Shown: positions 37,824 to 47,785, numbered from the stretch's first letter. The stretch is 64,000 nucleotides of DNA from Wenyingzhuangia gilva (GCF_030519655.1 NZ_JAUMIT010000001.1:248001-312000), one strand, 5' to 3'. A program made the numbers and translations. The notes: generated by a model not told the origin, from the letters alone.

Positions 37824-38231
37824 TTATTTGCTTTCAACATTTTTACTTCCCAACACAATAGTAACGTGATTAGAACGCTTACGAATTCTATGTGCACGAC
37901 CTTGTGGAGCTGGTCTTAATCTCTTTAACATTCCTGCAGAATCTACAGTAATTGTTTTAACGTATAAATTAGCTTCTTCTAAACTAGCGTCTTCGTTTTT
38001 TGCTTGCCAGTTAGCAATTGCAGATAACAATAACTTCTCTAAGTTTATAGATGCTTCTTTAGAGCTAAATTTCAAGATTTGTAAAGCTTTTTCAACTTGT
38101 ACTCCTCTTACTAAATCAGCCACCAATCTCATTTTTCTTGGTGATGTAGGACAACCAGTCAATTTAGCGAAAGCAACTTCTTTCTTTGCTTCTTTGATCT
38201 GTTTTGCCATATTATGTTTACGAACTCCCAT
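37824..38231 (-). CDS. rplV: 50S ribosomal protein L22
   Basis: Exit-tunnel protein of 135 residues. The core [15 protein letters not shown] and the tunnel loop region with [21 protein letters not shown] are intact. A second Met at residue 8 is an alternative start, but relatives also begin MGVRK. Confidence 0.97.
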   Translation of the reverse strand: MGVRKHNMAKQIKEAKKEVAFAKLTGCPTSPRKMRLVADLVRGVQVEKALQILKFSSKEASINLEKLLLSAIANWQAKNEDASLEEANLYVKTITVDSAGMLKRLRPAPQGRAHRIRKRSNHVTIVLGSKNVESK

Positions 38232-38237
38232 ATCCTA

Positions 38238-38519
38238 CTATTTTTTTCCTTTGTTTTTCTTGTCTGCACCGTGACCTCTAAAGGTACGTGTTGGTGAAAA
38301 CTCTCCTAATTTATGACCTACCATGTTTTCAGTAACATATACTGGTACAAATGTTCTTCCGTTGTGAACTCCAATAGTTTGACCAACGAAGTCTGGAGTA
38401 ATCATAGAAGCTCTTGACCAAGTCTTGATTACTTCTTTGCTTCCTGCCTCAGCATTAGCGATAACTCTTTTCTCAAGTTTGTGGAATATGAAAGGTCCTT
38501 TCTTTAATGAACGTGCCAT
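38238..38519 (-). CDS. rpsS: 30S ribosomal protein S19
   Basis: 93 residues: [37 protein letters not shown] and [16 protein letters not shown] are diagnostic. Between rplB and rplV. Confidence 0.98.
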   Translation of the reverse strand: MARSLKKGPFIFHKLEKRVIANAEAGSKEVIKTWSRASMITPDFVGQTIGVHNGRTFVPVYVTENMVGHKLGEFSPTRTFRGHGADKKNKGKK

Positions 38520-38525
38520 GTCTTA

Positions 38526-39353
38526 TTATTTTTTTCTACGTTCTAAAATATACTTATTACTCGCTTTTGTCTTAGATCTAGTCTTATATCCTTTAGCAGG
38601 TATACCATTTCTCGATCTTGGGTGACCTCCTGAAGAACGTCCTTCTCCACCTCCCATAGGGTGATCAACAGGGTTCATTCTTACAGCGTTTGTTCTTGGT
38701 CTTCTACCTAACCATCTTGATCTACCAGCTTTACCAGAAACTAATAATTGGTGATCTGAGTTTGAAACAACTCCGATTGTCGCGATACAAGTCAACAAGA
38801 TTAATCTTGTTTCACCTGACGGTAATTTTACAGTAGCATACTTTCCTTCTTTTGCCATTAACTGAGCAAAAGAACCTGCAGAACGAGCCATAACAGCTCC
38901 TTGACCTGGTCTTAATTCAATACAACAAATTGTTGTACCTAAAGGAATGTTTGCCAAAGGCATTGCATTACCAACATCTGGAGTAATCGCTTCATTACTA
39001 CTAACAATAGTTTGACCTACCTGCAATCCTGCTTGAGCAATAACGTATCTTTTTTCTCCATCAGTATATTCTACTAATGCAATAAATGCAGTACGATTTG
39101 GATCGTACTCAATTGTTTTTACAGTAGCTTCAACTCCGAACTTATCTCTATTAAAATCGATAATACGGTATCTCTTCTTATGACCACCACCTACGTAGCG
39201 CATTGTCATTCTACCACTGTTGTTTCGACCTCCAGATCTTTTATTCGGTGCCAATAATGACTTTTCCGGCTTATCAGTAGTAATAGCGTCGAACCCATTT
39301 ACAACTCTAAAACGCTGACCTGGTGTGATTGGTTTTAATTTTCTAACTGACAT
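38526..39353 (-). CDS. rplB: 50S ribosomal protein L2
   Basis: 275 residues, needed for subunit joining and near the peptidyl transferase centre. [35 protein letters not shown] and the C-terminal [19 protein letters not shown] (with the conserved His) are intact. Confidence 0.98.
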   Translation of the reverse strand: MSVRKLKPITPGQRFRVVNGFDAITTDKPEKSLLAPNKRSGGRNNSGRMTMRYVGGGHKKRYRIIDFNRDKFGVEATVKTIEYDPNRTAFIALVEYTDGEKRYVIAQAGLQVGQTIVSSNEAITPDVGNAMPLANIPLGTTICCIELRPGQGAVMARSAGSFAQLMAKEGKYATVKLPSGETRLILLTCIATIGVVSNSDHQLLVSGKAGRSRWLGRRPRTNAVRMNPVDHPMGGGEGRSSGGHPRSRNGIPAKGYKTRSKTKASNKYILERRKK

Positions 39354-39379
39354 GTTAAAATTTAAAATTGTTTAATTAA

Positions 39380-39670
39380 TTAAATATTGCTGTATAAGTC
39401 AATATTCTCTCCTTCTGCTACCTCGATGATAGCTTTTTTATATGCAGAAATTTTCGACTCAACTACACCTTTTTTAGTGAATTTTGTCGAACGTTTTACT
39501 GGATATATCATTGTTCTTACTTTCTCAACCGAAACCCCATAAGTCGCTTCAATAGCTTCTTTGATTTCAATTTTGTTAGCTTTCAACTTTACAACAAAAG
39601 CATAGCGGTTTGATAACTCGCTATCTTTTGTTGCTTTTTCTGTAATAATAGGCTTTATTAAAATACTCAT
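39380..39670 (-). CDS. rplW: 50S ribosomal protein L23
   Basis: 96 residues; docking site for trigger factor and SRP at the tunnel exit. ILIKPIITEKATKDSE, RYAFVVKLKANKIEIKEAIE and YGVSVEKVRTM are typical. Confidence 0.97.
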   Translation of the reverse strand: MSILIKPIITEKATKDSELSNRYAFVVKLKANKIEIKEAIEATYGVSVEKVRTMIYPVKRSTKFTKKGVVESKISAYKKAIIEVAEGENIDLYSNI

Positions 39671-39679
39671 ATCTGTATC

Positions 39680-40309
39680 CTATTTACTTAAATTAGCTTC
39701 AATACCTTCAATTGCCCCCTCTAATAAAACAACTTTTCCAGCATTTAAAACCTTATAAGTGTTTAATTCTGAGGTAGTTACAACTTCAGACCCTTTTAAA
39801 TTTCGTGAAGACAAATATACATTTTTATTTGACTCACCCAACACAAATAGAGATTTTTTATTATCTAACTCTAAAGCTTTCAATACATTAATGAAATTCT
39901 TAGTGTTTGGAGCTTCAAAATTGAAGTCCTCCACAACGATAATATTAGACTCTTTTGCTTGTAAACTAAAAGCAGATTTTCTAGCCAATCTCTTTAAGTT
40001 TTTGTTTAATTTGAAAGAATAATCTTTTGGTCTTGGTCCAAAAATTCTACCTCCACCTCTAAAAACTGGAGATTTGATAGATCCTGCACGAGCAGTACCT
40101 GTTCCTTTTTGTTTTTTAATCTTTCTTGTAGACCCAGCAACCTCAGCTCTTTCTTTAGCTTTGTGAGTACCTTGTCTTTTGTTTGCTAAATGTTGCTTTA
40201 CATCTAAGTAAACTGCATGATCATTTGGCTCTATAGCGAATACCGCATCAGATAATTCAACCTGACGTCCCGTATCTTTTCCTGTGTAATCTAAAACTGC
40301 TACTTTCAT
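39680..40309 (-). CDS. rplD: 50S ribosomal protein L4
   Basis: 209 residues. Family features: [39 protein letters not shown] (tunnel loop), [19 protein letters not shown]. In E. coli L4 represses the S10 operon through its leader; here a terminator-like hairpin precedes rplC-rplD (40969-41000). Its start shares a base with the rplC stop (TAATG). Confidence 0.97.
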   Translation of the reverse strand: MKVAVLDYTGKDTGRQVELSDAVFAIEPNDHAVYLDVKQHLANKRQGTHKAKERAEVAGSTRKIKKQKGTGTARAGSIKSPVFRGGGRIFGPRPKDYSFKLNKNLKRLARKSAFSLQAKESNIIVVEDFNFEAPNTKNFINVLKALELDNKKSLFVLGESNKNVYLSSRNLKGSEVVTTSELNTYKVLNAGKVVLLEGAIEGIEANLSK

Positions 40310-40923
40310 TATTTCTCGATAGTTAAGTAAGAGTTCTTAGCACCAGGAACACATCCTTTTACTACGATTAAGTTCTTGTCAGCAACAACTTTTAAAACTC
40401 TTAAGTTTTCAACTTTAACTTTATCTCCACCCATTCTTCCTGCCATACGCATTCCTTTGAATACACGTGCAGGATAAGATGCAGCACCGATAGATCCCGG
40501 AGCTCTTAAACGGTTATGTTGACCGTGGGTAGCTTGTCCTACTCCACCAAATCCATGACGTTTTACAACCCCTTGGAAACCTTTACCTTTAGATATTCCT
40601 GATATATCAACAAATTCTCCTTCTACAAATAGATCTACACCTACTGTATCTCCTAAATTCAACTCCTCATCAAAACTAAACTCAACAACTTTCTTTTTAG
40701 AAGTAGTACCTGCTTTAGCAAAGTGACCCTGCAAAGCTTTAGTAGTATTCTTGTCAGATTTGTCATCGAAACCTAATTGGATAGCAGAATAACCATCTAC
40801 TTCCTCAGTTCTGACTTGGGTAACTACACATGGACCAGCTTGAATTACAGTACAAGGAATATTTTTCCCGTTCTCATCAAAAATGCTAGTCATTCCGATT
40901 TTTTTTCCTATTAACCCAGACAT
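40309..40923 (-). CDS. rplC: 50S ribosomal protein L3
   Basis: 204 residues, assembly initiator near the peptidyl transferase centre. [37 protein letters not shown] (with the Gln methylated in other species nearby) and [18 protein letters not shown] are diagnostic. Separated from rpsJ by 97 bases, the widest gap in the super-operon. Confidence 0.98.
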   Translation of the reverse strand: MSGLIGKKIGMTSIFDENGKNIPCTVIQAGPCVVTQVRTEEVDGYSAIQLGFDDKSDKNTTKALQGHFAKAGTTSKKKVVEFSFDEELNLGDTVGVDLFVEGEFVDISGISKGKGFQGVVKRHGFGGVGQATHGQHNRLRAPGSIGAASYPARVFKGMRMAGRMGGDKVKVENLRVLKVVADKNLIVVKGCVPGAKNSYLTIEK

Positions 40924-40968
40924 TATTATTAATTAATTATTGTTATTAAATATGTTCATAAGAGACAC

Positions 40969-41000
40969 AAAAACCGGCCTAACATTATTAGGCTGGTTTT
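40969..41000 (-). terminator. Terminator-like hairpin between rpsJ and rplC
   Basis: Thirteen-base stem 40970-40982 / 40988-41000 (AAAACCGGCCTAA with TTAGGCTGGTTTT, one mismatch in the RNA), five-base loop. In the minus-strand transcript it ends in UUUUU. It may end the str segment or act as an attenuator for the L3-L4 segment; no good promoter follows it. Confidence 0.65.
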
Positions 41001-41020
41001 ATATGTCTATTAAGTTTTTA

Positions 41021-41326
41021 TCAAACTTTGATTTCTACTTCTACTCCAGAAGGTAATTCTAATTTCATTAAAGCATCAATAGTCTTAGATGAAGAACTAT
41101 AGATATCTAATAATCTTTTATAAGAAGATAATTGGAATTGCTCTCTAGATTTTTTGTTTACGTGTGGAGAACGTAATACTGTAAAAATCTTTTTATTTGT
41201 TGGCAAAGGAATAGGACCATTAACAACAGCTCCTGTAGACTTTACCGTCTTTACGATCTTCTCAGCAGATTTATCTACTAAGTTATAATCGTAAGACTTT
41301 AATTTTATTCTGATTTTTTGACTCAT
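41021..41326 (-). CDS. rpsJ: 30S ribosomal protein S10
   Basis: 101 residues; also the NusE partner of NusB in antitermination. [42 protein letters not shown] and the C-terminal [10 protein letters not shown] are typical. Placed directly after fusA rather than at the head of the S10 segment, without tuf between. Confidence 0.98.
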   Translation of the reverse strand: MSQKIRIKLKSYDYNLVDKSAEKIVKTVKSTGAVVNGPIPLPTNKKIFTVLRSPHVNKKSREQFQLSSYKRLLDIYSSSSKTIDALMKLELPSGVEVEIKV

Positions 41327-41343
41327 TTTCTAATGTTTTAAAA

Positions 41344-43464
41344 TTAAGCTTTAGACGCTGCAATTACTTCTTCCGAAACGTTAGCAGGTGTTTGTGCATA
41401 GTGAGAGAACTCCATTGTAGAAGTTGCTCTACCTGATGATAACGTACGTAAAGTAGTTACATAACCAAACATTTCTGATAACGGCACATCAGCTTTTACA
41501 ACTTTTGCTCCTCCTCTATCACTCATATCGTTTACTTGACCTCTACGTCTGTTTAAGTCACCAACAATATCTCCCATGTTTTCTTCTGGAGTTATAACGT
41601 CCATCTTCATGATTGGCTCTAAGATGATAGCACCTGCAGCTTTTGCACAAGCTTTATATCCTAATTTAGCAGCCAATTCAAATGACAAAGCATCAGAATC
41701 CACAGGGTGGAAAGATCCATCCTTTAAAACAACTTTTAATGAATCCATCACGAATCCAGCTAAAGGTCCATTTTGCATAGACTCTTTAAATCCTTTTTCT
41801 ACAGCTGGAATGAATTCTTTAGGAATACGTCCACCTTTAATTTCATCGATAAATTGTAATCCTGTACCAAAGTCTTCATCAACAGGTCCCATTGTAAATA
41901 CAATATCTCCAAACTTACCACGTCCTCCAGATTGCTTTTTATAAACTTCTCTGTGCTCAGTTGTTTTTGTTACAGCTTCTTTGTACTCTACTTGTGGTTG
42001 CCCTTGGTTAACCTCAACTTTAAATTCACGCTTTAAACGATCTACTAAAACTTCTAAGTGTAATTCTCCCATTCCTGAAATTACAGTTTGACCAGAAGCC
42101 TCATCTGTTTTTACAGTAAATGTTGGATCTTCTTCAGCTAATTTAGCTAAAGCCATACCCATTTTATCAACATCAGCTTTTGTTTTAGGCTCAATAGAAA
42201 TACCAATTACTGGAGCAGGGAAATCCATACTCTCTAACACGATTGGTCCATCTAAAGAAGACATAGTATCTCCAGTCTTAATATCTTTAAATCCTACAGC
42301 AGCTCCAATATCTCCAGCCTCAATAAAGTCGATAGAGTTTTGTTTGTTAGCGTGCATTTGGTAAATACGAGAAATACGTTCTTTTTTACCTGAACGGTTG
42401 TTTAAGATATAAGAACCAGCATCTAAACGTCCTGAATAAGCACGGAAGAAAGCCAAACGTCCTACGAAAGGATCTGTAGCAATCTTAAACGCTAATGCAG
42501 CAAACTTATCTTTAACATCTGGTTTTCTTGTTACCTCTTCACCTGTGTCAGGATGAGTACCAATAATACTATCTCTATCTAATGGTGATGGTAAATATCT
42601 ACAAACAGCATCTAATAAAAACTGAACTCCTTTGTTTTTAAATGAAGATCCACAAATCATAGGAATGATTGCCATATCCATAACTGCAGCTCTTAAAGCA
42701 GCATGTACTTCATCTTCAGAAATAGAGTCTTCATCTTCCATGAATTTCTCTAACAAAGCTTCATCATATCCAGCTACCTCTTCAATCAATCTAGCACGAG
42801 CTTCTGCAGCTTCGTCAACCATATCTTCAGGAATAGCGATTTCATCAAAAGTTGCCCCTTGAGTTTCATCATGCCAAATAATAGCTCTGTTTTTTACTAA
42901 ATCTACAATACCTCTAAAATCATTTTCTTCACCAATTGGTAAAACGATTTCAACAGCATTAGACCCTAACATTTCTTTTACCTGATTACAAACGTTAGCA
43001 AAATTAGAACCTTGACGGTCCATTTTGTTTACGAATCCAATACGAGGTACTTTATAGTTATCAGCTAATCTCCAGTTAGTTTCTGACTGAGGCTCAACAC
43101 CATCAACAGCACTAAATAAGAAAACCAATCCATCTAATACACGTAAAGAACGGTTTACCTCAACGGTAAAATCAACGTGCCCTGGAGTATCGATAATGTT
43201 AAAATGATAACCTTTAGTATCAGGTAACGGCTGTGCGTTTTCCATAGGAAACTGCCATTCACAAGTAGTTGCAGCAGAAGTAATTGTAATACCTCTTTCT
43301 TGCTCTTGCTCCATCCAGTCCATAGTTGCAGCACCATCATGAACTTCTCCAATTTTGTGAGAAACTCCTGTGTAGTACAATATACGTTCTGTAGTGGTAG
43401 TTTTTCCTGCATCAATATGCGCAGCAATACCAATATTTCTTGTAAGTTTTAAATCTCTAGCCAT
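41344..43464 (-). CDS. fusA: Elongation factor G
   Basis: Translocation GTPase of 706 residues. P-loop [19 protein letters not shown], switch region [22 protein letters not shown] and [10 protein letters not shown] are intact. Domain II and the domain III-V blocks ([36 protein letters not shown]) are present. Between rpsG and rpsJ. It is the canonical translational EF-G by context. Confidence 0.98.
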   Translation of the reverse strand: MARDLKLTRNIGIAAHIDAGKTTTTERILYYTGVSHKIGEVHDGAATMDWMEQEQERGITITSAATTCEWQFPMENAQPLPDTKGYHFNIIDTPGHVDFTVEVNRSLRVLDGLVFLFSAVDGVEPQSETNWRLADNYKVPRIGFVNKMDRQGSNFANVCNQVKEMLGSNAVEIVLPIGEENDFRGIVDLVKNRAIIWHDETQGATFDEIAIPEDMVDEAAEARARLIEEVAGYDEALLEKFMEDEDSISEDEVHAALRAAVMDMAIIPMICGSSFKNKGVQFLLDAVCRYLPSPLDRDSIIGTHPDTGEEVTRKPDVKDKFAALAFKIATDPFVGRLAFFRAYSGRLDAGSYILNNRSGKKERISRIYQMHANKQNSIDFIEAGDIGAAVGFKDIKTGDTMSSLDGPIVLESMDFPAPVIGISIEPKTKADVDKMGMALAKLAEEDPTFTVKTDEASGQTVISGMGELHLEVLVDRLKREFKVEVNQGQPQVEYKEAVTKTTEHREVYKKQSGGRGKFGDIVFTMGPVDEDFGTGLQFIDEIKGGRIPKEFIPAVEKGFKESMQNGPLAGFVMDSLKVVLKDGSFHPVDSDALSFELAAKLGYKACAKAAGAIILEPIMKMDVITPEENMGDIVGDLNRRRGQVNDMSDRGGAKVVKADVPLSEMFGYVTTLRTLSSGRATSTMEFSHYAQTPANVSEEVIAASKA

Positions 43465-43469
43465 TTCTA

Positions 43470-43949
43470 TTAAAATCTAAAATGTGAAAATGCTTTGTTA
43501 GCTTCAGCCATCTTGTGAACATCCACTCTCTTTTTAACAGCAGCTCCTTCTTCTTTTGCAGCAGCTAATACTTCTGCAGCCAATTTTTGAGCCATAGTCT
43601 TTTCATTTCTCTTTCTAGAGTAAGAAATTAACCATTTCATTGCCATAGAAACCTTACGGTCTGGTCTAATTGGCATTGGAATTTGAAAAGTAGCACCACC
43701 AACACGGCGGCTACGTACTTCTACTTGAGGCATTACGTTAGATAATGCATCTTTCCATATTTCTAAAGAAGATTTTTCTTCTTCTTCACCTTTTTTATTT
43801 TCTACAATCTCTAATGCATCGTAAAAAATCTTGAACGCTGTAGATTTCTTTCCATCCCACATTAAGTTATTCACAAAACGTGTTACCAATTGGTCGTTAA
43901 ACTTTGGATCTGGTAAAAGAATTCTCTTTTTTGCTCTCCTTTTTCTCAT
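43470..43949 (-). CDS. rpsG: 30S ribosomal protein S7
   Basis: 159 residues; nucleates 30S head assembly. [18 protein letters not shown] and [10 protein letters not shown] are diagnostic. In E. coli S7 represses the str operon. Starts 29 bases after rpsL. Confidence 0.98.
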   Translation of the reverse strand: MRKRRAKKRILLPDPKFNDQLVTRFVNNLMWDGKKSTAFKIFYDALEIVENKKGEEEEKSSLEIWKDALSNVMPQVEVRSRRVGGATFQIPMPIRPDRKVSMAMKWLISYSRKRNEKTMAQKLAAEVLAAAKEEGAAVKKRVDVHKMAEANKAFSHFRF

Positions 43950-43978
43950 GTTTTCTTAAGAATTTAAAAGATTATAGA

Positions 43979-44353
43979 TTATTTTTTTGGACGCTTTGTT
44001 CCATACTTAGATCTACGTTGAGTTCTTCCCTCAACACCAGCAGTATCTAAAGCTCCACGTACTACGTGGTACTTTACCCCTGGTAAATCTTTTACTCTTC
44101 CTCCCCTTACTAATACTATCGAGTGCTCTTGTAGGTTATGTCCTTCTCCTGGGATGTAAGCGTTTATCTCATTACCGTTTGTTAATCTAACACGCGCTAC
44201 TTTACGCATTGCTGAGTTAGGTTTTTTAGGTGTTGTAGTATAAACACGTGTACATACTCCACGACGTTGTGGACATGCCTTCAAAGCAGCCGATTTACTC
44301 TTCTTAGTAACTTGGGCTCTTCCTTTTCTAACTAATTGTTGAATAGTTGGCAT
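43979..44353 (-). CDS. rpsL: 30S ribosomal protein S12
   Basis: 124 residues, decoding-site protein and first gene of the super-operon. The loop [16 protein letters not shown] (Lys43 and Lys44) and [14 protein letters not shown] are of wild-type form, so no classical streptomycin-resistance change is visible. Promoter at 44411-44441. Confidence 0.98.
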   Translation of the reverse strand: MPTIQQLVRKGRAQVTKKSKSAALKACPQRRGVCTRVYTTTPKKPNSAMRKVARVRLTNGNEINAYIPGEGHNLQEHSIVLVRGGRVKDLPGVKYHVVRGALDTAGVEGRTQRRSKYGTKRPKK

Positions 44354-44384
44354 AAATTAATATATATATAACGTTTTAATATTT

Positions 44385-44407
44385 ACCCCTGAAATCTGTT
44401 CAAGGGT
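44385..44407 (-). promoter_or_regulatory. Leader hairpin at the 5' end of the str operon mRNA
   Basis: Eight-base stem ACCCCTGA / TCAAGGGT (44385-44392, 44400-44407) with one G-U pair in the RNA and a seven-base loop. It begins almost at the expected transcription start and precedes rpsL by about 30 bases. Confidence 0.5.
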
Positions 44408-44410
44408 TTG

Positions 44411-44441
44411 CAAAAGTACAAATATTTTCTAATTAATCAAA
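44411..44441 (-). promoter_or_regulatory. Promoter of the ribosomal super-operon
   Basis: On the minus strand: perfect -33 TTTG (plus-strand CAAA 44438-44441), 19-base spacer, perfect -7 TACTTTTG (plus-strand 44411-44418). Best promoter match in the window, located 58 bases upstream of rpsL. Confidence 0.8.
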
Positions 44442-44580
44442 TATCAATGAGTTAATTTTATTTCATACTTATTTTTTTGATTTTGAATCCAATAATATAC
44501 TGGTTCGTAAATTTGATTTTAATTGTAAATTTTAAAACAATTTTAAGCATCAAAAAGAGAAATCTATTAGCTTTGGTTTT

Positions 44581-46182
44581 ATGAAATTGCATCTTTATTT
44601 ATTTTTCATAATTGCTCTTTTAATCATAAATGTTACTCGGGCACAAAAAAACACACCTTCTTTTATTCTTAAAGATAGTTTGCAAAGCTCGTTTTCCATA
44701 AATGATGTTCGTGATTTTGATGCTTTGGAAAAAAAACTGAACAACGAAGGTTATTATTTTTTCAATATCGAGCCCATCAAAAAAAACAGTACCGATACTT
44801 ATTTAGTATGTCTCGGAAATAAAACATCAATTGTAGAGATACACAACGTGCCAAAAAATATTCAACAAATATTTAAGACAAAAAAAGAGACTATATACAT
44901 AAGACCTAGAGACACTCAAAAATGGATTCAAAAAATAAATAATGATTTTGATCAAAAAGGAGAGAATTTTACAGAAATAAAATTGATCAATCATACCCTA
45001 CAGAATGATACTTTGTTTTGTGACTTAGACATTCACCAATCTAACAAAAGATACATTGACAAAACAGTGATTAAAGGATACGATAGATTCCCTAAAAGAT
45101 TTTTAAAGTATTACATCAGGACTAAAAAACCATTCAGTAAAGAACTCTTAAATACTACAGAAAACAAAATCAACCAACTCACCTTTGTCAAAAACATTAA
45201 AAAACCCGCAGTCCTTTTTACAAAAGATTCTACTCATTTATACTTATATATAGATAGAGTGAAAGCAAATAAATTAGACGCCTTGCTTGGTTTTAGCAAT
45301 AAGGCAGGTGAAAGCAAAATTAGATTTAATGGTTATGTAGATATATCACTAACTAATACTATACACAAAGGCGAAACTTTTGCTTTTAAATGGAACAATA
45401 CTGGAAATGATCAACAAGAGATTGATTTAAATATTGACAATCCTTATATTTTTAATAGTCCTATCAATGCTGGCTATCATTTAAATATTTTTAGAAGAGA
45501 CAGCTCTTTTGTAAACACACAACATGAATTAAGTCTTGGATACAGACCTCATTATAAACACTTAATCAACACTTATTACCATACCGAAAGCTCATCGGCA
45601 CTAAATACTTCTAACGCTAATATTATTGAATACACCAAAAACATATTTGGTGTGCAGTATACTTATAATGAATTAAACCGTTTTGGGATTCCTAAAAATA
45701 GAGTAAAGTTTGATGTAGGATTAGGAACCAAAAAAAATCCGACCGCCAGCATTCAGCAACAAACTTTTAAAAGTGATGTTATTTATACTGTACAAATTAA
45801 TCCTATCAATCACATTTTTATAGAAAATAGAAATGCTTATTTACGTTCCTCAAATAAAAACATCAACGAACTTTATAGAACGGGTGGAGCTACCACCATG
45901 CGTGGTTTTTTAGAACAGAGTATTGTTGCTCATTTATATGACTATGCAAATATTGAATATAGGTACTTTACAAACATAGCTAGTTATATTTATGGCTTTA
46001 GTGATGTGGGATATTTTAAAAACATCAACCAAGAAAATAATTTATTAAGTTTTGGTTTGGGATACACCATGGGAATTCCGTCAGGATTATTAAAAATAAG
46101 CTATGCTGTTGGAAAAAATCAAGACACTAGTTTTAATTTAAATAACGGACTGTTTCACATTAATTTTGTGACTATTTTTTAA
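44581..46182 (+). CDS. Omp85/TamA-like outer membrane protein
   Basis: Outer-membrane beta-barrel of 533 residues. N-terminal signal peptide (hydrophobic residues 4-19, ending RAQ). About residues 40-205 look like POTRA-type modules, including VIKGYDRFPKRFLKYYIRTKKPF. A C-terminal barrel with many amphipathic strands follows. The Omp85 loop-6 motif appears as GGATTMRGFLEQS, and the chain ends in the Phe expected for BAM recognition (FVTIF). It is probably an accessory insertion or export factor rather than BamA itself, which is longer. Gap 44354-44580 also holds the divergent str promoter. Confidence 0.82.
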   Translation: MKLHLYLFFIIALLIINVTRAQKNTPSFILKDSLQSSFSINDVRDFDALEKKLNNEGYYFFNIEPIKKNSTDTYLVCLGNKTSIVEIHNVPKNIQQIFKTKKETIYIRPRDTQKWIQKINNDFDQKGENFTEIKLINHTLQNDTLFCDLDIHQSNKRYIDKTVIKGYDRFPKRFLKYYIRTKKPFSKELLNTTENKINQLTFVKNIKKPAVLFTKDSTHLYLYIDRVKANKLDALLGFSNKAGESKIRFNGYVDISLTNTIHKGETFAFKWNNTGNDQQEIDLNIDNPYIFNSPINAGYHLNIFRRDSSFVNTQHELSLGYRPHYKHLINTYYHTESSSALNTSNANIIEYTKNIFGVQYTYNELNRFGIPKNRVKFDVGLGTKKNPTASIQQQTFKSDVIYTVQINPINHIFIENRNAYLRSSNKNINELYRTGGATTMRGFLEQSIVAHLYDYANIEYRYFTNIASYIYGFSDVGYFKNINQENNLLSFGLGYTMGIPSGLLKISYAVGKNQDTSFNLNNGLFHINFVTIF

Positions 46183-46187
46183 AGGGA

Positions 46188-46223
46188 GGAATGAGGAATG
46201 AGCAAATTCTCAACTCAACGAAT
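46188..46223. repeat. Short intergenic repeat, copy 1
   Basis: Contains AAATTCTC and AACTCAACGAAT, preceded by GGAATGAGGAATGAG; shares these blocks in the same order with copy 2 at 47055-47105, on the other side of rlmB. Confidence 0.5.
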
Positions 46224-46294
46224 ACACAAATCAGTAATTAAACAAAAAATACTGATTCTTGATTTCTGTATCTTAATTCTTAAAATCAAAACAT

Positions 46295-46302
46295 TACATT
46301 TG
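46295..46302 (+). promoter_or_regulatory. Possible -7 element almost touching the rlmB start
   Basis: TACATTTG fits TAnnTTTG and ends four bases before the ATG at 46307, which would give a leaderless mRNA. No -33 TTTG is visible. Confidence 0.35.
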
Positions 46303-46306
46303 CAGC

Positions 46307-47053
46307 ATGGAAAAACAATCATCAAAAATATTCGGTATCCGAGCAATAATTGAAGCAATTAACGCTGGAAACTCTATCGACAAAGTTTTTTTACAAAAGG
46401 ATGTAAACGGTGCTTTAATGACCGAGTTAAAACAATTGATAAAAAACAATAATATTACCTCTAGTATTGTACCAGTTGAAAAACTGGACAGAATGTCTAG
46501 AGACAATAATCACCAAGGTGCTGCTGCCTTAATTGCTCCTATTTCTTTTTATGATTTAGACAGTTTAATTACAAGTACTATTGAAAAAGGAGAAACACCA
46601 TTATTTATTCTTTTAGATCAACTATCTGATGTAAGAAACTTTGGTGCTATTATTCGTACTGCAGAATGTACGGGTGCTCACGGAGTGATTATTCCTAAAA
46701 CAGGAAACGCTCCTATTAACGGAGAAACAGTAAAAACTTCAGCAGGTGCTGCTTTTAATGTGCCTATTTGTAAAGTAGATCATATTAAAGATGCTATTTT
46801 TATGTTACAAGCTGCAGACATTCAAATTGTATGTGCTACAGAAAAAACAGAAGAAACCGTTTACGATGCTGACTTTACAAAACCTACTGCTATTGTAATG
46901 GGTTCTGAAGATAGAGGTATCAACCCTTCTATTCTTAAAATTGCCGATGTAAAAGTTAAACTTCCTTTACTAGGTAAAATTGGTTCTTTAAATGTATCGG
47001 TAGCTTGTGGTGCATTTTTATACGAAGCCGTAAGACAGAGAATAAAGAAATAA
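46307..47053 (+). CDS. rlmB: 23S rRNA (guanosine-2'-O-)-methyltransferase RlmB-like (SpoU)
   Basis: SPOUT-fold RNA 2'-O-methyltransferase of 248 residues. The N-terminal substrate-binding domain opens KIFGIRAIIEAINAGNSIDK. The catalytic SpoU domain has LLDQLSDVRNFGAIIRTAE (conserved Asn and Arg), MGSEDRGI and the knot segment LNVSVACGAFLYEAVRQ. Target G2251 is inferred from similarity to RlmB; another 23S or tRNA site is possible. Short related repeats flank it on both sides. Confidence 0.93.
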   Translation: MEKQSSKIFGIRAIIEAINAGNSIDKVFLQKDVNGALMTELKQLIKNNNITSSIVPVEKLDRMSRDNNHQGAAALIAPISFYDLDSLITSTIEKGETPLFILLDQLSDVRNFGAIIRTAECTGAHGVIIPKTGNAPINGETVKTSAGAAFNVPICKVDHIKDAIFMLQAADIQIVCATEKTEETVYDADFTKPTAIVMGSEDRGINPSILKIADVKVKLPLLGKIGSLNVSVACGAFLYEAVRQRIKK

Positions 47054-47054
47054 C

Positions 47055-47105
47055 AATTAGGAATTAGAAAAAGAACAAATTCTCTAATCAACAACTCAAC
47101 GAATT
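47055..47105. repeat. Short intergenic repeat, copy 2
   Basis: Shares AAATTCTC (47077-47084) and AACTCAACGAAT (47093-47104) with copy 1, with eight extra bases between them. ATTAGA / TCTAAT can pair here where copy 1 has TGAG / CTCA, which suggests a conserved hairpin. Confidence 0.5.
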
Positions 47106-47114
47106 AGGATAAGA

Positions 47115-47714
47115 ATGAATATTAAAGAAGAATTAGAAAAAAGAAGTGGTAATCAATGTGAACTATGCACTGCTACAGGAAACTTAAACGATCTTAGATT
47201 AAAACCTAGTTTGATTGACACTTTAGACACTAACATATTGGTTTGTGACACTTGTAAAGATCAAATTGAAAATCCTGAAAACATGGATATCAATCACTGG
47301 AGATGTTTAAACGATTCTATGTGGAGCGAGCACAAAGCGGTGCAAATTACCGCTTGGAGAATGTTAAACAGATTAAAAAATGAGGGTTGGCCTCAAGATT
47401 TAATCGATATGATGTATTTTGAAGATGCTGATTTGCGTTTTGCCGAAGCTACTGGAGATCATTTAAGTGATGATGAAAAAATCATCCATAGAGATTCTAA
47501 CGGAGCTATTTTAGAAAACGGAGACACCATTACTTTAATTAAAGATTTAGAGGTTAAAGGAGGAGGAAACTTTACTGCTAAAAGAGGAACTGCTGTAAGA
47601 AACATTACTTTAGTGCACGACAATGCGGAACATATTGAAGGACGTGTTGAAGGAACACACATTGTGATTTTAACCAAGTTTGTTAAAAAAGCAAATGCTC
47701 CTCAACAATCGTAA
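47115..47714 (+). CDS. PhnA/YjdM-like zinc-ribbon protein
   Basis: 199-residue protein with an N-terminal zinc ribbon (NQCELC and LVCDTCKDQI) and a C-terminal PhnA domain (DSNGAILENGDTITLIKDL, FTAKRGTAVRNI). It is longer than E. coli PhnA (about 111 residues) through a middle helical segment with NHWRCLNDSMWSEH. The PhnA name comes from phosphonate operons, but the function here is unknown. The strong terminator at 47734-47770 ends the unit. Confidence 0.87.
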   Translation: MNIKEELEKRSGNQCELCTATGNLNDLRLKPSLIDTLDTNILVCDTCKDQIENPENMDINHWRCLNDSMWSEHKAVQITAWRMLNRLKNEGWPQDLIDMMYFEDADLRFAEATGDHLSDDEKIIHRDSNGAILENGDTITLIKDLEVKGGGNFTAKRGTAVRNITLVHDNAEHIEGRVEGTHIVILTKFVKKANAPQQS

Positions 47715-47733
47715 ACAAAACAACAATTACAAT

Positions 47734-47770
47734 AAAAAGCTCGTAGAAATATACTTCTACGAGCTTTTTG
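47734..47770 (+). terminator. Intrinsic terminator after PhnA-like gene
   Basis: Fifteen-base perfect stem (47734-47748 / 47755-47769) with core GCTCGTAGAA / TTCTACGAGC, loop ATATAC, T-rich tail. Confidence 0.92.
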
Positions 47771-47777
47771 TTTTTAT

Positions 47778-47785
47778 TACTTTTG
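47778..47785 (+). promoter_or_regulatory. Possible -7 element almost touching the pseudouridine synthase start
   Basis: TACTTTTG fits TAnnTTTG and ends four bases before the ATG at 47790, directly after a strong terminator. This would give a leaderless mRNA. Confidence 0.4.

Noticed and set aside
41576-41944. Open frame opposite fusA (122 codons)
   Set aside because: It is a shadow of the highly conserved fusA gene, with no family features or start context.
44361-44370. AT dinucleotide run upstream of rpsL
   Set aside because: Short (ten bases) and expected by chance in AT-rich intergenic DNA.
46230-46257. ATCAGTA / TACTGAT inverted repeat as a terminator of the Omp85-like gene
   Set aside because: The stem is short, AT-rich, with a 13-plus-base loop and no T-run directly after it.
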